Positions 17,561 to 26,731 of a stretch of DNA of 64,000 nucleotides are shown one piece after another. How positions within the stretch are numbered: position 1 is the stretch's first letter; each line of letters opens with the position of its first letter. A program made the position numbers and the translations under genes. Source of the stretch: CAYVTV01 sp964563105 (GTDB lineage Bacteria > Bacteroidota > Bacteroidia > Bacteroidales > GCA-2748055); contig CAZLXM010000007.1 of NCBI GenBank assembly GCA_964563105.1, positions 1-64,000 on the forward strand, given 5' to 3'. The notes under the pieces are model-generated. The model was not told the DNA's origin, searched no databases, and saw only the letters and a list, made by a program, of their open reading frames with translations.

Positions 17561-19840
17561 ATGGAACCGGAAAATTTTAAATTGACAATAAATAAGCTTT
17601 TAATAATTATATTTATGCTGTTATCAGGTTGTAAGCATGATGACAATTTACTTACAGCTCAGCCTGAAACAGAGGTCCTATGGAAAAATATTGATACAAT
17701 TGCAATTCCTCTTCCTCCTTCCATACATCCCCGCTTATATATAAACAGTACTGATGTTGCTGAAATGGGAACAAGATTAAAAAATCCTGTTTTACAACAT
17801 ATTGTTGGAAAACTAATTTCACAATCAGATAAAACACCGCAAAATCAGGTTGAATGGAATGCTATTTTTTATCTTGTAAATAAAGATAAGTCATTTGGAA
17901 GAAATATTATTGATTCTACTGCAGCTTTATTAAAAAGGACAGTGTTACCAGATATCCTTGATGCAGCCAGGGTAACGGGGAGGATGATGGTAACAGGGGC
18001 AATAGTTTATGATTGGCTTTATCCCTTATTGAGCACTGCAGATAAAGAGTTATTTATCAGTGAATTAGTTCGTTTAGCCAAAACTCTTGAATGTGGTTAT
18101 CCGCCAACTAAACAGGGATCTGTAACAGGACATTCATCTGAAAGTTTTGTTATGCGTGATATGTTATCAGCCGGCATAGCCATTTATGATGAATTCCCCG
18201 AAATGTATGAACTTGCTGCAACACGGTTTTTTCGTGAACATTTACCTGTCAGGAACTGGTTATATAACGGCCATGCCTATCATCAGGGTGATTCATACGG
18301 TCCTCACCGGTTTAGCTGGGATACTTATCCTTTAATGATTTTCAGTAAAATGGGATTAGATAATATATATAATCCCGATCAGCAGTTTGTACCTTATTTT
18401 TATATCTATACTACCAGGCCGGATGGCCAAAGGATGCGGGCAGGTGATACTTTTGCCCATAGTGCAGCTCCGGGAAGGCCTTGGGGTCAATATGCAGGTA
18501 CATTATTCGCTGCGGGTTATTATAATGACGGAATTTTACTTGAGCAATTCCTTCGTCAGGGTAGAAGTGATGGTAACGAAAATATATTCCAGTTTTTATG
18601 GTGGAATACAGAACTGCAACCTAAGCCAATTAATGACCTGCCACTTTCCAGATATTTCGGGCCACCTTTCGGATGGATGGTTGCCCGCACAGGGTGGGAT
18701 AAAAATTCGGTAATTGCTGAAATGAAAATAAATGAATATAATTTTACCAACCACCAACATTTGGATGCAGGGTCATTTCAGATATATTACAAAGGCCCCC
18801 TTGCCACTGAATCTGGTTTATATTCCGGAACTGACGGAGAATATGGAAGTTCTCACTGTAAAAACTACTATTGGCGTACAATTGCGCATAATAGTCTTTT
18901 AATTTATGACCCGCTTGAAAAATTCGGTTCAGGAAATGGTTATGGCAATGACGGAGGACAACGCTTGCCAAATAATCGCTCTGAACCACGGAATCTTAAT
19001 GTTATGTTAAATCCTGCAAATGGTTATAAAACAGGTGAAATTATTGCTCATGGATTTGGAGATTCCAGGGATAAACCTGATTATACCTACTTAAAGGGTG
19101 ATATAACAAAAGCATACAGTTCAAAAGTAATTGAGCTGAAACGTTCTTTTGTCTTCCTAAACCTTAAAAATGACAATGTCCCTGCTGCTCTTGTAATATA
19201 TGATAAAATAATTTCTTCGCAATCTTCATATAAAAAATATTGGCTGCTTCATAGTATTGAGGAGCCTGTTTTACAGCAAAATAAAGTAATAATTAGTCAT
19301 TCTGATATTGATGCAAATGGACGCCTTGTAAATATCTGCCTGATTCCGGAGAAAAATAATATGGAAATTAATGCAGTTGGAGGGCCGGGCAAAGAATTTT
19401 GGGTATTTGGAGTGAATTATAAAAATGATCCAAAATATATAAATCCAAATACATATGAAAATGCTGCCTGGCGAATTGAAATTTCACCTCTAGAAGCTTC
19501 TCAGGAAAACTATTTCCTAAATATAATGCAGGTAATGGAGAATCATGTTAAAGAACTGGATGTAAAAAAAGTAGAAGGTAATGATATTACCGGGGCAGTT
19601 ATTGCAGATCGTATTGTTTTTTTTAGTAAAACCTCCGGTGAAATAAATTCTTCAGTTAATTTTAGTATTGAAGATGAAGGGAGTTATATGGTTCTCATTA
19701 CAGATCTTGCACCCGGAAAATGGCAGATTTGGCGGGATGATAAGTTAATTGTTCAGAACGCTGAAGTAAAGGGCGAAGAAAAAGCACTATATTTTGAGGG
19801 ATTAAAAGGGAAGTATGTATTAACAAAATTGCTTAAATAA
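17561..19840 (+). CDS. Heparinase II (PL21) paralogue B, lipoprotein
   Basis: This 759-residue protein aligns along its full length with the preceding gene and with heparinase II. The catalytic residues are kept as His191, Glu194 (GHSSES), Tyr246 (GDSYG) and His398, with zinc-type His400. Its N-terminus differs: the signal peptide ends in LLSGC (lipid cysteine 24), so this copy is membrane-anchored while paralogue A is not. It also lacks the short His/Gly insert (HGATHG) and the KAHGRINQREY segment found in A near residues 295-345. The pair looks like a tandem duplication followed by divergence in location and perhaps in preference for heparin or heparan sulfate regions. Confidence 0.92.
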   Translation: MEPENFKLTINKLLIIIFMLLSGCKHDDNLLTAQPETEVLWKNIDTIAIPLPPSIHPRLYINSTDVAEMGTRLKNPVLQHIVGKLISQSDKTPQNQVEWNAIFYLVNKDKSFGRNIIDSTAALLKRTVLPDILDAARVTGRMMVTGAIVYDWLYPLLSTADKELFISELVRLAKTLECGYPPTKQGSVTGHSSESFVMRDMLSAGIAIYDEFPEMYELAATRFFREHLPVRNWLYNGHAYHQGDSYGPHRFSWDTYPLMIFSKMGLDNIYNPDQQFVPYFYIYTTRPDGQRMRAGDTFAHSAAPGRPWGQYAGTLFAAGYYNDGILLEQFLRQGRSDGNENIFQFLWWNTELQPKPINDLPLSRYFGPPFGWMVARTGWDKNSVIAEMKINEYNFTNHQHLDAGSFQIYYKGPLATESGLYSGTDGEYGSSHCKNYYWRTIAHNSLLIYDPLEKFGSGNGYGNDGGQRLPNNRSEPRNLNVMLNPANGYKTGEIIAHGFGDSRDKPDYTYLKGDITKAYSSKVIELKRSFVFLNLKNDNVPAALVIYDKIISSQSSYKKYWLLHSIEEPVLQQNKVIISHSDIDANGRLVNICLIPEKNNMEINAVGGPGKEFWVFGVNYKNDPKYINPNTYENAAWRIEISPLEASQENYFLNIMQVMENHVKELDVKKVEGNDITGAVIADRIVFFSKTSGEINSSVNFSIEDEGSYMVLITDLAPGKWQIWRDDKLIVQNAEVKGEEKALYFEGLKGKYVLTKLLK

Positions 19841-19903
19841 TTAATTTAAATCTGATCCTATTGATATAAAAGATAAGTATTCATTTTTAAAAATGTTTAA
19901 GAT

Positions 19904-20935
19904 ATGACATATCAATCGAGAAGGAAATTTATGAAAAATGCATCATTTGGGGCGACTGCATTTGGACTATCTGGTTTTACACCTGCAGCCGGTAATTATG
20001 ATAAAAAGGAAATTAAACGGATGCCCCGGGAAGTATGGATCGCAACTATTACCCAGCATAATATCGGTGGTAATAATATCCGGGAATCCATCCAATCTGC
20101 ATTAAGGCAGATGGAAAATGCCCTACCATTTAAACCTGATATCTATTGCCTTCCTGAAGCATTTCATGTTGCAGCAGTGAAGGGAGGGAGGCCGTCTCCT
20201 GAAATTTCTGCTGAAAATGGATCCGGAAATATTATAAACCCTTTTCAGGCATTCGCAAAAAAGAATAACTGTTATGTGATATGTTCTGTTTATACTGTTG
20301 AGAGTGGGAAATATTATAATGCAGCTGTTATTATTGACCGCCAGGGTAAATATATGGGTGAATATAGGAAAGTGAGGTTAACAGTGGAAGAGTTAAAATA
20401 TTTAACTCCCGGGCCCCGGGATATTCCTGTGTTTCAAACTGATTTTGGAATAATAGGTGTACAAATATGTTTTGATATTGAATGGCCCGAGGGATGGTCC
20501 CGGCTGGGTGATAAAGGAGCTGAAATGGTATTTTGGCCCTCTGCCTTTGCAGGTGGCAAGATGGTGAACACATATGCCTGGCAAAATCACTACTGTGTAA
20601 TTTCAAGTACAAGGAAAAATACCAGTAAAATTTGTGATATTACCGGAGAAGAAATTGCAGTAAGCGGAAACTATAGTCCCTGGGGAGTATGTGCTCCGGT
20701 AAATCTGGAAAAGGCATTTCTTCATAGCTGGCCGTATAATAAACATTTTCCTGAAATAGAGCGCAAATACGGCAGGAAAGTTAGGATATATACTCTGCAT
20801 GAAGAGGAATTTTCAATAATAGAAAGTTTATCGATGGATATAAAGGTCGCAGATATTATGAAAGAATTTGGTTTAAAAACGCATCGTGAACATAAAAAAA
20901 TTGCTGAATTAGAACAAAATAAATTTTATTCCTGA
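19904..20935 (+). CDS. Exported carbon-nitrogen hydrolase (nitrilase superfamily), second copy
   Basis: This 343-residue protein has a twin-arginine-like leader (SRRKFMKNASFGATAFGLSG). The triad is visible at Glu85 (CLPEAF), Lys156 (EYRKVRL) and Cys189 (GVQICFDIEW), and the AEMVFWPSAFAGGKM segment is shared with the paralogue at 2480-3529. It lies 63 bases after heparinase II B and 54 bases before a further lyase gene, so it is probably part of the lyase operon. Its substrate is unknown; an amide group on the glycan or on an attached peptide is a reasonable guess from context only. Confidence 0.85.
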   Translation: MTYQSRRKFMKNASFGATAFGLSGFTPAAGNYDKKEIKRMPREVWIATITQHNIGGNNIRESIQSALRQMENALPFKPDIYCLPEAFHVAAVKGGRPSPEISAENGSGNIINPFQAFAKKNNCYVICSVYTVESGKYYNAAVIIDRQGKYMGEYRKVRLTVEELKYLTPGPRDIPVFQTDFGIIGVQICFDIEWPEGWSRLGDKGAEMVFWPSAFAGGKMVNTYAWQNHYCVISSTRKNTSKICDITGEEIAVSGNYSPWGVCAPVNLEKAFLHSWPYNKHFPEIERKYGRKVRIYTLHEEEFSIIESLSMDIKVADIMKEFGLKTHREHKKIAELEQNKFYS

Positions 20936-20989
20936 CTTTTTTTATCCGGTTTTTATTATTGATTCATTTATTATTACAAAGGGACTAAT

Positions 20990-23488
20990 ATGTTTTCAAA
21001 AATAAACTTTATGAGAAATTTACTTTTTATTCCTTCCAAAAAAGATCATTTTTTCTTTAATAAAAATAAACATTCAGGCAGAAATGTATTCTCGACTTAT
21101 TTAATGATTTCCTTATTTTTTCTTATAATCACTTCTTCATGTAACTCTCCTGCAGAAGATAAACAAATACTGCCTGAAGCTGAACCTAAGCCTTATACTG
21201 TTCGTTATGCACCTGCTGACGGAAGTGTTTCACAGATTGACCCACCGGCTTTTATCTGGTTACCTGTTGATAAAAAAGAAGAATATATACTCCAATATAG
21301 CACTAAAGCTGATTTTAAACCTGAGCAGACTAAAACAATAAACTGTAGCCGGACTATTTTTGTCCCCCATGAAACTATGGGTTCCGGAAAATGGTACTGG
21401 CGTTATGGAATTAAAGATGACCAGACAGGTAAATTGATTTTTAGCAAAGTCCGTAAATTTACTATTGTTAAGAATGCCGTGGAAGTGCCTTTTCCGGATG
21501 TGAAAAAAGTAATTGATGATCTTAAAGGTATCCGCCCGCGTAATTTAGTCAGAAATGAAGATATTCATCATTTCAGGGAGCTTGGGGCAGGCCCTTTAAA
21601 AGGATATCTTGATAATCTGAAAAGAAATGGAAATAAATTTTTAGGCGAGCCATTACATCCTGAACCGGATTTTTTATCTGAAGACAGGGAGCAGAAAATA
21701 GTTGATTTTGTTAAGATCATGAGGTCCACCAGAGTATTTAACAGTGGAATATCAGAGTGTGCCACTCTTTATTTATTAACAGGTGAAGAGAAATATGGGA
21801 TGGAAGCGAGGCGCCGGATGTTACATCTTGCTTCATGGGACCCTGAGGGAAGCACAAGCCTTTTTCATAATGATGAACCCGGTCATGAAATAATTAGTGT
21901 TATTGCAAGGGCTTATGACTGGATATATCCGCTTCTTGACCAGAATGATAAAGATAAAATATGTAAAATGCTTGCTGTAAGGATTCCGCAGCTTTATAAA
22001 GTATTAATTAATAAACCTTTCGAAATACATCCTTACGAGTCACATGCAATGGGTTATTTTATAGGGGATTTACTGGAGGCTTGTATTTGCATGGCAGATG
22101 AAATTCCGGTTGAGGAAATGTTGGAATATGTTTTACTTCAACTCTGGTCTCCCTACTTTCCTCCTTATGGCGGAGATGATGGTGGTTGGTGCGAAGGGCC
22201 TTCATACTGGCAATGGAGTACAGCAGTTTTTTTACGTATTTTTAGTCTTGTTGAACAAAATTGCGGTGTGGATCTGACCAATAAACCATGGCTGAAAAAT
22301 ACTGCATTTTTTAAACTATACTGTAATCCTCCATATTCAAAAATGTCACCCTTTGGTGATGGACAGTCTGGGGTTCCAGGTTTATCAGGAATAATGTTTA
22401 AACTTGGGGTAACATACAATAATCCTTATGCTTTGTGGTATGATAAACAGCTAAATGCTAAACCACAAGGAGTTGAACGTTTTAAATATTTCATCGAAAC
22501 AGAAGATACAGGCAAATCACCCGAGGATCTCCCACAGGCACATTGCTTTCATAATATTGGCCTGGCTTGTATGCACAGCGATTTGGCAAATGGTGAAAAT
22601 AATGTCCATTTTATGCTTCGAAGCAGTCCATTTGGGGCAATAAGCCATGCATATGCTGATCAAAATGCTTTTGTCCTCTTTGGATATGGCGAACCGCTCG
22701 CTATTGCTTCAGGTTACTATCCTTATTATGACAGTCCCCATCACAGAAGTTGGACATGGCATACAAAGGCATCAAATAGTATTTTGGTAAATGGTGAAGG
22801 ACAGAAAATACGTAACTGGGATTCACGCGGGAAAATAACTGATTTTAAAACAACGGATTATGCCCATTATGCTATTGGAGACGCCACAGAGGCTTATTTT
22901 GGAAGTGTTAAACGTTTTTACAGGCATGCACTTTTTCTTAGACCGACTATTCCTGAAGATGAACCTGTAATTATACTTTATGATGATGTTGCAAGTCAGG
23001 ATCCTTCTATCTATGACTGGTTGCTTCATTCTATTGAAAAAATGCAGGCAGATGAACAAAATAAATCGGTAACCATAAGGAGGGGAGCTGCCGGACTGTT
23101 TGTTCAATTCCTTACACCGGAACAATTAAAATTTTCCCAAACAGATGAGTTTACTGTCCCCCCTGAATCTGATAATATGCCTAATCAATGGCATTTAAAT
23201 GCGCAAACAACTGTTGCTGATACAGTTGCAAAATTTATAACAGTATTAATGCCTTTCCGGCAAGGTCTGGAACAAAATCTTCCGCGAATAAGGTTTATTG
23301 ATAAAGCCGGCTGGGTTATCATTGAGTTAACAAGCTCACATACAACACAGGTGGTAGCATTCCGGACAGGGGCTAAACCGGGGACGTCCATTAAAATTGG
23401 AGATTTTAAAACCAAAGCTGATGTTGCGGCTACTGCATATGATTTGCAGGGTAACGTAAGGGCCTCAATACAAATTGAAAATAAATAA
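20990..23488 (+). CDS. DUF4962 + heparinase II/III family polysaccharide lyase
   Basis: This 832-residue protein has a long N-terminal leader ending in a lipobox-like LIITSSC (cysteine 50); an internal ATG at 21104 gives a shorter, more usual lipoprotein signal. Next is a DUF4962-type beta domain (PPAFIWLPVDKKEEYILQYS), then an alpha/alpha toroid (GHEIISVIARAYDWIYPLL, ESHAMGYFIGDLLEA, GWCEGPSYWQWS) and a C-terminal heparinase II/III beta-sandwich (GAISHAYADQNAFVLFGYGE). Characterised relatives belong to several lyase families acting on glycosaminoglycans, ulvan or other uronic-acid glycans, so the exact PL number is left open. It ends the plus-strand lyase block and converges on the second DUF6057 gene. 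Confidence 0.83.
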   Translation: MFSKINFMRNLLFIPSKKDHFFFNKNKHSGRNVFSTYLMISLFFLIITSSCNSPAEDKQILPEAEPKPYTVRYAPADGSVSQIDPPAFIWLPVDKKEEYILQYSTKADFKPEQTKTINCSRTIFVPHETMGSGKWYWRYGIKDDQTGKLIFSKVRKFTIVKNAVEVPFPDVKKVIDDLKGIRPRNLVRNEDIHHFRELGAGPLKGYLDNLKRNGNKFLGEPLHPEPDFLSEDREQKIVDFVKIMRSTRVFNSGISECATLYLLTGEEKYGMEARRRMLHLASWDPEGSTSLFHNDEPGHEIISVIARAYDWIYPLLDQNDKDKICKMLAVRIPQLYKVLINKPFEIHPYESHAMGYFIGDLLEACICMADEIPVEEMLEYVLLQLWSPYFPPYGGDDGGWCEGPSYWQWSTAVFLRIFSLVEQNCGVDLTNKPWLKNTAFFKLYCNPPYSKMSPFGDGQSGVPGLSGIMFKLGVTYNNPYALWYDKQLNAKPQGVERFKYFIETEDTGKSPEDLPQAHCFHNIGLACMHSDLANGENNVHFMLRSSPFGAISHAYADQNAFVLFGYGEPLAIASGYYPYYDSPHHRSWTWHTKASNSILVNGEGQKIRNWDSRGKITDFKTTDYAHYAIGDATEAYFGSVKRFYRHALFLRPTIPEDEPVIILYDDVASQDPSIYDWLLHSIEKMQADEQNKSVTIRRGAAGLFVQFLTPEQLKFSQTDEFTVPPESDNMPNQWHLNAQTTVADTVAKFITVLMPFRQGLEQNLPRIRFIDKAGWVIIELTSSHTTQVVAFRTGAKPGTSIKIGDFKTKADVAATAYDLQGNVRASIQIENK

Positions 23489-23552
23489 CAGAATTATTTT
23501 TTCAATTTTATTATTAAGAAAACCCAATGTTAAGTTTTGTATTTATCTTGTT

Positions 23553-25340
23553 TTAGTTGTAGAGAAAATAATACCAGAATGTATTTTGAATTTCTTTTTG
23601 TAATGCCATTCTTGCAGCATCTATATTATTTCCATATTGATTAAGAGTTTTATTTAAATTTTGAAAATTCGTTCTTATTTCTTTAGTTATATTTTGAGAA
23701 CCGGAAAAATCTGTTTTTGATCCGGAAAACGCCTGATATACGCAAAGAGCTTCCTGTATATGTATTGGAATGAAGTCAAATCCAAATTTTTTAAGATTAT
23801 GCATATCATTAATTATGGCAGAGAAATCTTTAGTTAGTAATAAAAATGCAAGTTTATATTCAAAAGCTTGTTTGTTTGGCCAATCATAATTTAATGCATT
23901 TTCCAGGTTAAAAAGAGGATTTTGTAAATCAATGATGAAATCTTCCATAATTTTATTTCTTCTTTTTTCACCTAATTCCGGATGTAAGTCTATTGCCATA
24001 TCATCAAACAATAATTTTTCAAATTCCGAAGCTTCTTTACGATAAAAAAGAGAATGTTTCAGTAATGAAATATATTTAGCTGCAATTTCAAAATTTCCAT
24101 TTATTAGTTCTGTTTTAATCAGCATTTTTATTCCCTGAGGAGTGAAACCTTCCATTACCATATATTCGAAATTCCATCTGTGGGCTTCATTTATAATTCC
24201 TATTGTGTAATAAAAATATCCCCCTCTTTTAAGAATTTCTCCAATACGTTCCCATTCAAGGAAAAGTGTATTGTTTTCAATACTTTGAGGAAAATGGAAA
24301 AGCATGTCATTGAGTTTTCCAGTTTCACAAAGTGCAATATTTACAAAATAGCTTGTTAACCTGTTATTGGAGGGATGACGCTTATTAAAGGCGATTATTT
24401 CATCCATTTTATTCTGGTAAAATAATTTTTCTGTATGAAAGTAATGTTTTAGATTTTTATCAACTCTTTTTATACATGGGATTAGGGCTAATAAGATTAT
24501 AATTATTGCAGTTAAAGGTTTATTTAATTTACTCTCAAATTTACCTGATGAAAAAATATTTCGACATAGTTTAATAAATGGCAATAAAATACATATTAAA
24601 ATAATCAGAAAAATAAATAACAGGAATTGATTGCCTGCATTAAGGATTAAGAAAGGGAAGATTATGAGCTTGCTGAAAGGTTGGAAGAAAAAGTATTCTT
24701 CAGATAAATATAAAAATAAAAAGCATATACTCCACATACCTATAATTATTATCCAATCAGATTTAGCCGGTTTTTGAAGTATAGTAAAAGAAAGCATTAT
24801 AAATAACAACCAGGCAAAGCTGCCTGTCAGAAAAAACCATCCTGGGGTAAAAATTATTATTAACCATTTATAGTCTTTTTTTATAAACTTTATTATCAGA
24901 TAAAAAGCCAGAACCTGGAAAAATATCCCAATGGTATTGTAAATCAAATAGTGATAATGTGTATGTAAATAAAATAAAATACCTCCTGCTAGAAATGGAA
25001 TTACAAATCCGGTATTTCCTGTTTTAAATTTAATTATTTGGGCAGTAACAAATACTATTGCTATAATAAATGATGAAATAATAAGTGAACCTATGAGTGG
25101 GTAATAATAAAATGCGGAAAAAAATTTGCCAAGATATATCAAAAAATTTCCGGGCGAATTTAAATGATTAACAAAAAAGCTCCATCCTGTTATAAAGAAT
25201 GAAGATTTTTCCTGAAAAAAGAAAATATAATTTATAAAAAAATAGAAATATGTAAATAAGATCAGAAAAAACAATAAATATGGAAAGTGCCTTAAAATTG
25301 GGAAGAAGATTGATTTGTAAATTGTATTATTTTTCAACAT
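23553..25340 (-). CDS. DUF6057-family polytopic membrane protein, copy B
   Basis: This protein is the same length (595 residues) and layout as copy A: about eight to ten membrane segments followed by a soluble helical region beginning near KHYFHTEKLFYQNKMDEII. The block around NRLTSYFVNIALCETGKLNDMLFHFPQS and GGYFYYTIGIINEAHRWNFEYM is nearly the same in both copies. It lies 20 bases after the remains of a CxxCH/PD40 gene. The reading frame is intact despite the loss of its partner, so either it works without the partner, it uses the partner of copy A, or the partner was broken recently. Confidence 0.75.
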   Translation of the reverse strand: MLKNNTIYKSIFFPILRHFPYLLFFLILFTYFYFFINYIFFFQEKSSFFITGWSFFVNHLNSPGNFLIYLGKFFSAFYYYPLIGSLIISSFIIAIVFVTAQIIKFKTGNTGFVIPFLAGGILFYLHTHYHYLIYNTIGIFFQVLAFYLIIKFIKKDYKWLIIIFTPGWFFLTGSFAWLLFIMLSFTILQKPAKSDWIIIIGMWSICFLFLYLSEEYFFFQPFSKLIIFPFLILNAGNQFLLFIFLIILICILLPFIKLCRNIFSSGKFESKLNKPLTAIIIILLALIPCIKRVDKNLKHYFHTEKLFYQNKMDEIIAFNKRHPSNNRLTSYFVNIALCETGKLNDMLFHFPQSIENNTLFLEWERIGEILKRGGYFYYTIGIINEAHRWNFEYMVMEGFTPQGIKMLIKTELINGNFEIAAKYISLLKHSLFYRKEASEFEKLLFDDMAIDLHPELGEKRRNKIMEDFIIDLQNPLFNLENALNYDWPNKQAFEYKLAFLLLTKDFSAIINDMHNLKKFGFDFIPIHIQEALCVYQAFSGSKTDFSGSQNITKEIRTNFQNLNKTLNQYGNNIDAARMALQKEIQNTFWYYFLYN

Positions 25341-25360
25341 TGTAACAAGTTTCTAAACAA

Positions 25361-26520
25361 TCATTTAGTTTGAACAGCCTCTGATTTTGCAATATTCCGT
25401 ATTTTGCCGGGTGTTAATACAATTTTCCGGGATATTAAAAGTTTTTAAAAATGTATCATAAAATGTCGGGCCCTTCTGAGGTAACACGAAAGGTTTACAA
25501 CTATCCCCGTTTTTTTGTATATAAGATATATAGGGTCTGGCTGTTAATCCATCTTCGCGTTTGTTGCTAAAAACCAGCCATTTGCTATTTGATGACCATG
25601 AATGATAACTTTCATATAAATCACTGTTCAGGTCTAACCTGGAAACAACGCATGTTTCCAGATTAATAGAATAAAGATCTGCATTTTTGTGCCATATTGA
25701 AAAACAGCCGTAATCTTGTAAAGTAAAAATCAAATATTTACCATTGGGAGATATCCTGGGAAAAGAAACACTTTTGTCAAGAGCAAGGGCATCAAATATT
25801 AATTCAATTGTTCCAAATGTGCGATTTTCTTTATTGAACGAAATCCTGTACAGGTTATACTTTATATTCTTATATTCTAATTTCGAATCAGGCTTAATTG
25901 CCCTGCAAAAATAAGTGCCACCAAAAGAGCCTCTTGCATGAAAAAAGAAATCAGATTGATTGTCAGGATTGAATGTATGGCAATTAATGCAGTTATTTTC
26001 TATTATACTGTTTTCTATAAGAGAATGAACCTTGAAATTTTCCAGGCAACGTTGTTTTATACTTAAATTGGTATAGGCCTCAAAACCAGGATATAATAAA
26101 CGATAAGAAAGAAAAGGGCCTATTGGGTCAACAGATATATTCATAATTAAAAGGTTTGAATTTTTTCCACTGACTCTGTTTATCTTTACAAAAAACAGTT
26201 ATCTGAATCTCCTGGTTAATATTGTCCTTAAGGATATTTTTCCATTTACTCAATGGGATCATGACCTTCCCGGTTGTTGAAAATATTTCCATTAAGATTT
26301 TCAAATTACAGGAAAATCGGACAAAAAATGCTAAACCATCTTCTTTGACCTGAAAATTTAAAGGAGCAATATTTGGAGGTATTGTAATGTTTGTATAATC
26401 AGGCTTTATTTCAGGAAATTGTAAAATATTCTCCGGATTAATTGTTGCTATGTCTGTGCAGCCTAAAATAAATAGCAAAATATTGCATTTGAAAAAATAT
26501 TTTAAAAAAGTTTTTTTCAA
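25361..26520 (-). pseudogene. Degenerate CxxCH/PD40 lipoprotein gene, copy B
   Basis: The sequence aligns with the intact gene at 8584-10050 but carries three lesions. First, the frame that starts at 26520 (lipoprotein signal, then KWKNILKDNINQEIQITV) goes out of frame near 26147, where one extra base follows the KPFN codons, and stops after EYIC. Second, the next frame resumes with MNISVDPIGPF and CINCH, but it jumps from RGSFGGTYF to CRAIKPDS near 25905-25914, missing about 97 codons that include the first two propeller blades of copy A. Third, near 25430 another frame change loses the ELSK region; the true tail (RKIVLTPGKIR...SEAVQTK) reads in a further frame to a stop at 25361. A functional product is very unlikely. 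Confidence 0.88.
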
Positions 26521-26731
26521 TTTTTATTTATAGTTTAAATAGTAAAGTATAAACTTACAAAAAAAGTAGTAATTGGGTATAAAAATCAAAAATCCCGATA
26601 AATTTTTAATTTGCCGTTTGATAATTTCTTTGTACTTTTCCTTCACAGAGTGATACTTTTACTTATCTTTATCTAATGAAAGGCTTAACCATAGATTAAT
26701 CCCACGAGTGAAACATATAAAAAATGAATTT

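Noticed and set aside
25365..26144. A shorter functional CxxCH protein starting at an internal ATG
   Set aside because: It lacks a signal peptide, the first propeller blades and the true C-terminus, all of which are present in other frames or in copy A, so decay explains it better.
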